Below, piece after piece: positions 58,545 to 64,000 of a stretch of 64,000 bases of DNA (positions are counted from its first letter, which is position 1; the number at the start of each line of letters is the position of its first letter). The position numbers were made by a program, and so were the translations under genes. The notes below the pieces were generated by a model. That model was not told the DNA's origin, searched no databases, and was given only the letters and a program-made list of their open reading frames with translations. The stretch covers positions 361,925-425,924 of the forward strand of contig QAOA01002575.1 of assembly GCA_003255065.1 (NCBI GenBank). Reading direction: 5' to 3'. The DNA is from Cercis canadensis (Eukaryota; Streptophyta; Magnoliopsida; Fabales; Fabaceae).

Positions 58545-59075
58545 TTTCTTAGTTATTTTTAGTATTTATGCGATATGTCATATTACATGATAATAGTCTA
58601 TGTGTGAATAACAAGTATACAAGTCAATTATTTTTAAGTTTATTTAAAAAAAATTATATTTTATATCTGACGATACCTTATATGAGCTGAAAGTTAGGAA
58701 AATGGATGAGGTCAGGTTGGAAGAGTATTAACTGCACAGTAACACAAGTGAACTAAGAATTGGGTGGCAATACCCAAGCTTCGAAGCTTAAGTTAGTACG
58801 GTTTGAGCTAAAAAGAGTAATAAATGCTAAGGGAAGCAAAAGTCCTTATACATGTTGCTGAGAATTATTTATAAATGAGGGTTAAAATGTATGATAAGAA
58901 GAAGCAAGATGAAGATTTGATGATGTGGGCCTTTGGACCTTTGGTGGTATAAGCCTGAAAGTAATAGGCTAAAAAGATTGAGTATCTACAATATCCTATA
59001 AAATATGAAAAATTATATAAATTTATCATGTCAGTATGATATAACATACTTATATGATATCATAGAATCCTTGCA
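58545..59075 (+). repeat. MITE family copy C, split by a solo LTR
   Basis: The left part (58545-58667) and right part (58991-59075) match copy A in order: 'tagtatttatg.gatatgtc', 'attatattttatat', then 'ctataaaatatgaaaaatta', 'gtcagtatgatataacatac', 'atagaatcc'. Confidence 0.75.
58668..58990. mobile_element. 323-bp solo LTR (TRIM-like), TSD atatc
   Basis: It starts TGACGATACC and ends GAGTATCTACA, with perfect 5-bp repeats atatc at 58663-58667 and 58991-58995. Removing it and one atatc restores MITE copy C. The small size and lack of coding capacity fit a TRIM-type solo LTR. Confidence 0.78.
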
Positions 59076-60490
59076 AAAATAAACACAACTGATAAATTCG
59101 GTTGATGGCTTAGTTCGATTTCTCGGTTTTTCGGTTCTGGGCCTTTTGCTTGAAAGAGGTTTTGGGCCTCTGATGTTGAGTTATTGTACTTCATACTTTT
59201 TGGTTTTAGACTTTGAGTTAATATCAAATTGAGCCCATTTTTAACAAATAACAAATACATTTCGTCTAAGCCCAAAATAATATCATTTATACAACAATAG
59301 CCCAAAGGTTACAACCTTTACAGAAAAATAATTAATTTGATCCATTAGAAAATATAAGAAAAAAAATGAAGCCAAATTGCTGGAAACACAGAAAACTGTT
59401 AAGCCCAAACACAACATATTGTTCAAAATTAAATAGAAACTAGGATTTATATTTGGTACATGGATGGAGTCTAAAGTTTACACAAACAGTTTAATTTATA
59501 CATTTTTGTAATGAACAATTCATAAAAATTATCTTAATAATGATCTAGATAGTTTATTTATGATTAACTTCTGTAAAATACGATAAAAAGTGATCAAATT
59601 AAAATTCATATTTAGAATCAATCATGACCGTTCATTTTATGTTCGTATGATTTTGTATGAAAAATACATTTTAGAATATTAAAACATCTTAAATGGATCA
59701 GATACATAAATAAGTTAAGAATATTGATATCTAAAATTTAGATTGTTATAAACACAACTATAGAATTTCAACTGCTTGTGTAAATATTTTACTTTTTATC
59801 ACCGGTGTAACAAATAATAACTCCACAAACTAAACAACAATAAAACAGAATCTGCAAAACCAGTAATCAACGTATTCTCCAGAAAGCAAATAACAAGTAA
59901 CAACTAAAAAAAATATCCACAAAATTAATAGATTATCATAAAACAACTGATAGACCAGCAACTTAGTTAATCTCCAAGAATTAAACTAACATTCAAATCC
60001 AAACAGAAGGCAACAATAAGGTAAGTGGGCTCCTCATAAAAATCCAAGCTAGCAACATAAAGATTAATTCCTTCATCTATCACACAAAAACAATATATAT
60101 TATTTTTTTGGTACTTTGACTATGACTCTGAAATGAAACCCTCAAGTTTCGAAGACGATCTCAGCATCACTTGGCCATAGCCGTTTGGTAAAAGCAATAT
60201 ATATTACTATGTTAGCATAAAAGTTTGATAGAATTCACACTAATAAGTAGCATGTCCTAAAAATGAGATAATTGGGAGGAATATTTAGACATGAAATGCT
60301 AAAAAAAGTATTATACACCTTCACATGAGTTAGATAGAGCATAGTCAACTTCAAAGTTTTCCTTCAATGCATCACATGGTGTAGTCAGCCCTATATCTAA
60401 AAATGGATAGATAGAAAATAGCAGCAGCAAATTAATAATAAGAAATTAATATAGCTCAAACTTCAATTTATAGTAAAAGAACAAGTACTT
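59076..60490. other. Intergenic AT-rich DNA, no gene recognised
   Basis: It contains a 'gggcctttt'/'ttgggcct' word cluster near 59140-59170 and a short open frame at 59305-59060 with no likeness I know. Confidence 0.4.
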
Positions 60491-60494
60491 AATC

Positions 60495-63250
60495 TAGAAT
60501 ATTACCTAGCTCAATTTTCTCAAGAGCATCCATGAGTTCTTCTATGTCATTTGGCAATAGAATATATCTAAACCAGTTTTGTGCACAAATAAGCGCCTCA
60601 ATTGTCTTGGGAGCCAAAGAACTTGTATATATAAGTGTCAAGTACTCGACTTCCAATACTAAGAGCGGACTTCGGAGCAACAGTTGAAACTTGCATGGCC
60701 AATATATCCCTTGCAATTTAAGCAAGAATGAGATATCTAGTGGAATTCACCTTCCATAAATTAAGAATATCAAACTTTCCTTTTGCTGGAGTCTTCTCTT
60801 GAGCCTCTCTAATAGATATTGATCAACTTATGAACTCCTTTGAGTGCTATCCTCAAAATTCAACTCATTATCAAACTTCATTGCAAATGATTCATTTTCA
60901 TTATGAGACTTATCCACATTAATAGATGCACAATGATATTCCCGTCCTATGTTTTTTATACCGTATCATGAACAATATTGACCATACATCTTGTTTTGTC
61001 AAATTTTTAGTTGAGTTCGTAAATTGCTTAGGGAGGAATAATATTGCAAGAGAGGAACTTAGCTCTGGAGGGCTTGGTTAGTGAACAACTAAGACACCTT
61101 AGAGTCCTCTGTGGGACAGCTGAGAGGGCAATGGTCTCGAAGCCAAGGGAGATTGGGTCTTATGGCCCAATGGTTTCTTGATGTGGCTGAGTTAAACTCT
61201 GGAGAGGATTTCGTGGTTCTTTAGCCCTTGCTACAGACGTTCTGGAGATTTAAGCTTGACAACATTTATGGTGATATTCATGGTGGTTGGAGATGCTTTT
61301 ATGAGCATTTATGGTAATGTTTTTGATGTTCATAAGTGAGAGAGACTATAAATGATTGGTGAAGTTATGAAGTTGGATCTTTAGTGAGGTTGAAGAATGT
61401 TTCTAGTGATGGTGGTTATAGCAGAAGAACATTTAAATAGAATGTTCTTCAATTATGGGAATATTCTAAGGTTGAGTATGGTTATGGCAGAAGAACATTC
61501 AAGACACTGTTCTTCAATAGAGCTTCAAGAATGACATCGTTTCTAGGCTTTTAGGTTCTGATGGACCTTGCCTTCAATGCTTGAAGGGAGGTCTTATTTA
61601 TAGCTGAATGAGAAGACTTCTGGTAGGTTGAGCCAGAGATGCTTCTTGGGAGAATGGTCTTAGCATTGAATGTTTGAATACGACCTTAGTTAAAAAGGAA
61701 TGAGATTTCAAAAGACTTTTGAAAGGGAATTAAATGCTTAAGCTAAAACGAAATGACCCTTTTATAAAGCTTTTGACAGGAATTTAATGTTCTGGAATGC
61801 AGACTACAGAGGTTGCGTGTTTGACATTTTGGTTAGAAGTAAAATTGTTGGTTAAAAGGGTTTACCCCCTAGTCCTAGCTTAGAAGTTTGGAAGCATATG
61901 ATGCTGACGTGCTAAATATTAGGGAAATATGGCTGCAAAAGGGTGGTTGAGTCTGAAGGTTTGCTGTCTTATCTGAAAAGGGAGATAGGGTGATTCTGTC
62001 TTTTGTTTGTAGTAGGAAAAAGTGCTTTTACCATCAGAACCCTCTGCACGTGGGGTCCTATGGCCTTATACAAATGTGCTTAAGGGGCCTTGGGGAAGTA
62101 TGAAAGACTTCCTCTTATTGGGCTTTACTTCAGCCTAAATTCAACCAAGCCACTTACCATTGCTAAGTTTATGGGTAACATCTATAGCCTCTTATTGTGG
62201 GCTATAGCCACAGCCGGAGCAGAGCTTACTAATGGTGATGTCTGGAGGCCTCAAGGCATGGCTAAGGGGTGTCCTAACCTTAGCCAACGGTAAAGAAGCT
62301 ACCTCTAAGGAGTAAAAACTGTAACTAGAGGAGCAGGGCATCAGCCCTTCTGTACCTGGGGACACTCTAGAGGGCGTTGCTAAATACTCAGGCATTTTGT
62401 ATCAAGAAGCACTTGGTGGGGGCAGTCTTAGGAGCCTTTGCAACAAAGTGACTTCTCTTAAAAGATAGTGCTTCTGGACTAGTTTGGGACAACTATGGCT
62501 AGACTAACTCAGAATTGAAGTATATAGCAGCAATTCCCTTTGAGGGGTTTTAGATGTGGGTCCTCTGGGTGATAGGTGGACTCTTGTGGGTCCGACTTAA
62601 TCATTGATTATAATTAATGATTACATTAATTAAATCCAGTATTTACACATCTTATGAAGAGTGGATTTCACTTTGAAAGTCATATCAATAACCAAAGACA
62701 TAGGTTCATATAGTTTCTCAAAACTCCACTCTACAAACTTCAATTTGTAACAGGGAACAAATATTACAGCAATGAAGATCAATGGATTGACATTATGTAT
62801 ATTACCCCAATACTAATTGTCATGTTTAGACTTCATTTTTTTATCCATGCCCTTGAGATGAACTGAACTACCACACCATGTCTTCAAAGTTTTCAATACC
62901 AAACAATATTCATGAAAAATATTAGGAGGAAGTCACATACAAAGAGCCTAAAATGATTTTAGTTACATCATAAAAAATCTTAGGAAATTTGACAAATGTT
63001 TAATCATTGTCCCAATTCTCTTTCTTTGGGAGACCTTTCTTATCATTCAAGATATATGCTGCATCCTTTCCTTCCAGCCTTGGAAATACTTCATGAAATT
63101 TAAGAGCACACCAACATAAGGCAAGTAGAGTAGTTCCACCTAGTGGAGACATCTAATTTCATAAGGCCCTTGAATTTTTTCATTCTCCATACAACTCTTA
63201 AATTTTTTCAAATGACAAAGGGTCTCATATATAATATCATTTCTAATCTT
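60495..63250 (-). pseudogene. hAT transposase pseudogene (RICESLEEPER/BED type), split by an LTR
   Basis: On the minus strand, starting near 63110: FPRLEGKDAAYILNDKKGLP, KKENWDND, TFVKFPKIFYDVTKIILGSL and YVTSS, matching the plant hAT RNase-H-like (DUF4413) region. After the insertion at 60992-62647 the hAT C-terminal dimerisation domain follows: IARDILAMQVSTVAPKSALS-like, then SLAPKTIEALICAQNWFRYI and PNDIEELMDALEKIEL (about 60610-60495). There are many stops and frameshifts. The N-terminal BED zinc finger is not seen. The hAT-1 and hAT-2 elements are non-autonomous, but I see no evidence linking this remnant to their family. Confidence 0.83.
60992..62647. mobile_element. Solo-LTR-like insertion in the hAT pseudogene, TSD catct
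   Basis: It starts TGTTTTGTCAAA and ends CAGTATTTACA, flanked by perfect 5-bp repeats catct (60987-60991 and 62648-62652). The transposase similarity resumes on both sides. 1656 bp, no recognised coding region; the sequence contains 'gggtcttatggcccaatgg' near 61150. The orientation is unknown. Confidence 0.75.
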
Positions 63251-63307
63251 AGGAATTTGGAAAGTAGAGTGTAATTTGCTCTTTATTTTTTTTTTTGTAA
63301 AATATTA

Positions 63308-63562
63308 AGGAAGCTGCTATTTTCACATCCAATTTTATTAATGTCACATCTTATTTAATGTCTAAATATAATATAGACTAATTTACACTCATTTAATATA
63401 GAAAGTTTTTAGTCAATTGTAAAATCCTTTATTTAATATAGAAATTTTTTAGTTAAAGTTAAAAACTTTTCATATTAATTGAGAGTAATTTAGTCTATAT
63501 CATATTTAGATATTAAATAAAGTATGTCATTAGCAAAATAGAATATAAAAATAGCGACTCCG
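63308..63562. mobile_element. 255-bp hairpin MITE, TSD aatatta
   Basis: The terminal inverted repeats (aggaagctgctattttcaca at the left; the right end reverse-complemented reads cggagtcgctattttt) extend inward through 'aatgtcacatctta'/'aatgacatacttta' and 'atatagacta' words to the centre, so most of the element can fold. Flanking 7-bp repeats aatatta are at 63301-63307 and 63563-63569. Confidence 0.72.
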
Positions 63563-63569
63563 AATATTA

Positions 63570-64000
63570 ATTATAAGAAAAGTGTGTTGACCCATATGAA
63601 CTTGGATAAAATTGGATTGACCCAAAGCAAAAATGAGTTCTCAATTTACCCATACATTATTTTTAACAAAAATTCTTTTTTTTTTTTTAATGAAATGGAT
63701 AAAAAGAGTCATTAAAAAAATATATGGACTTAAAAAAATGGGTTTGCGTTAGAAAACAATTTTTTTTTTTCGTTTTTGACTAAAGACTAGGGAAAAGACG
63801 CAATAAAAACAGGCTTTGAAAAATTAAAAAAATATTAGAACATTTAAAATTTTTTTGAAAAAAATTACCTAAATAAAATACAATATCTACAAAGGGTATC
63901 TTTGTTTTATTTGTTGATAGGGCATGTGTATCTATACTTAGGCCGGTGGTACCAACCCTACCAATTACTAAACAAAAATCTATAATTTTTCTTCTACTTA
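63570..64000. other. AT-rich end of the window, no gene recognised
   Basis: Homopolymer A/T runs; nothing assignable. Confidence 0.4.

Overview
This is nuclear DNA from a flowering plant, most likely a eudicot. It is AT-rich, its genes are split by GT-AG introns, and it carries plant-specific families: cytosolic enolase 3, a plastid Ycf20-like protein, PPR and LRR-receptor remnants, plant LINE, hAT, CACTA, Mutator-like, Ty3/gypsy and Athila/LARD-type elements. I cannot name the species. Only two loci look like functioning host genes, both on the minus strand in the first 10 kb. The rest is nested transposable elements and decayed gene pieces.

Layout. 0.8-3.06 kb: 5'-truncated LINE (minus). 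3.64-6.69 kb: first five coding exons of cytosolic enolase 3 (minus); the rest of the gene must lie left of the window, beyond the LINE. 7.2-8.16 kb: TE-like repeat with an N-joined duplication. 8.84-9.87 kb: complete two-exon Ycf20-like plastid gene (minus). 11.97-12.82 kb: long fold-back element. 12.98-13.9 kb: PPR pseudogene. 15.4-18.8 kb: two related non-autonomous hAT elements in opposite orientation, 19 bp apart, one carrying a GC-rich palindromic minisatellite. 20.4-21.5 kb: LRR-receptor-like and transposon-protein remnants. 22.4-22.9 kb: three ~205-bp tandem repeats. 23.8-29.46 kb: CACTA element with a decayed Transposase_24-type gene, itself interrupted by a 2.4-kb LTR with 5-bp target duplication.

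30.47-42.37 kb: an 11.9-kb composite of Athila/LARD-like retroelements. Two copies stand in opposite orientation, 3' LTR to 3' LTR, and a third is represented by an internal fragment behind a shared LTR. The composite sits between GGCCC repeats inside another LTR. Both main copies keep a large non-pol ORF with a CX2CX5CX2C motif and a hydrophobic C-terminus. 42.67-47.36 kb: a second CACTA element without a recognisable transposase, carrying exons of three unrelated host genes (ZIP metal transporter, ACT-domain kinase, ribosomal protein S3a), i.e. a Pack-CACTA. 49.12-50.98 kb: a Mutator-like element with 9-bp TSD and a plant-mobile-domain first exon, inserted in a member of a dispersed MITE family. 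51.30-58.04 kb: full-length Ty3/gypsy element (minus; TSD AACAG) whose gag-pol keeps one frame but has six stop codons. 58.5-59.1 kb: another MITE copy, split by a 323-bp TRIM-like solo LTR. 60.5-63.2 kb: hAT transposase pseudogene split by a 1.66-kb solo-LTR-like insertion. 63.31-63.56 kb: hairpin MITE.

Several lone N characters lie exactly between near-identical copies of the flanking sequence. These look like unmerged assembly overlaps, not biological tandem duplications. A 584-bp N run falls inside the gypsy leader.
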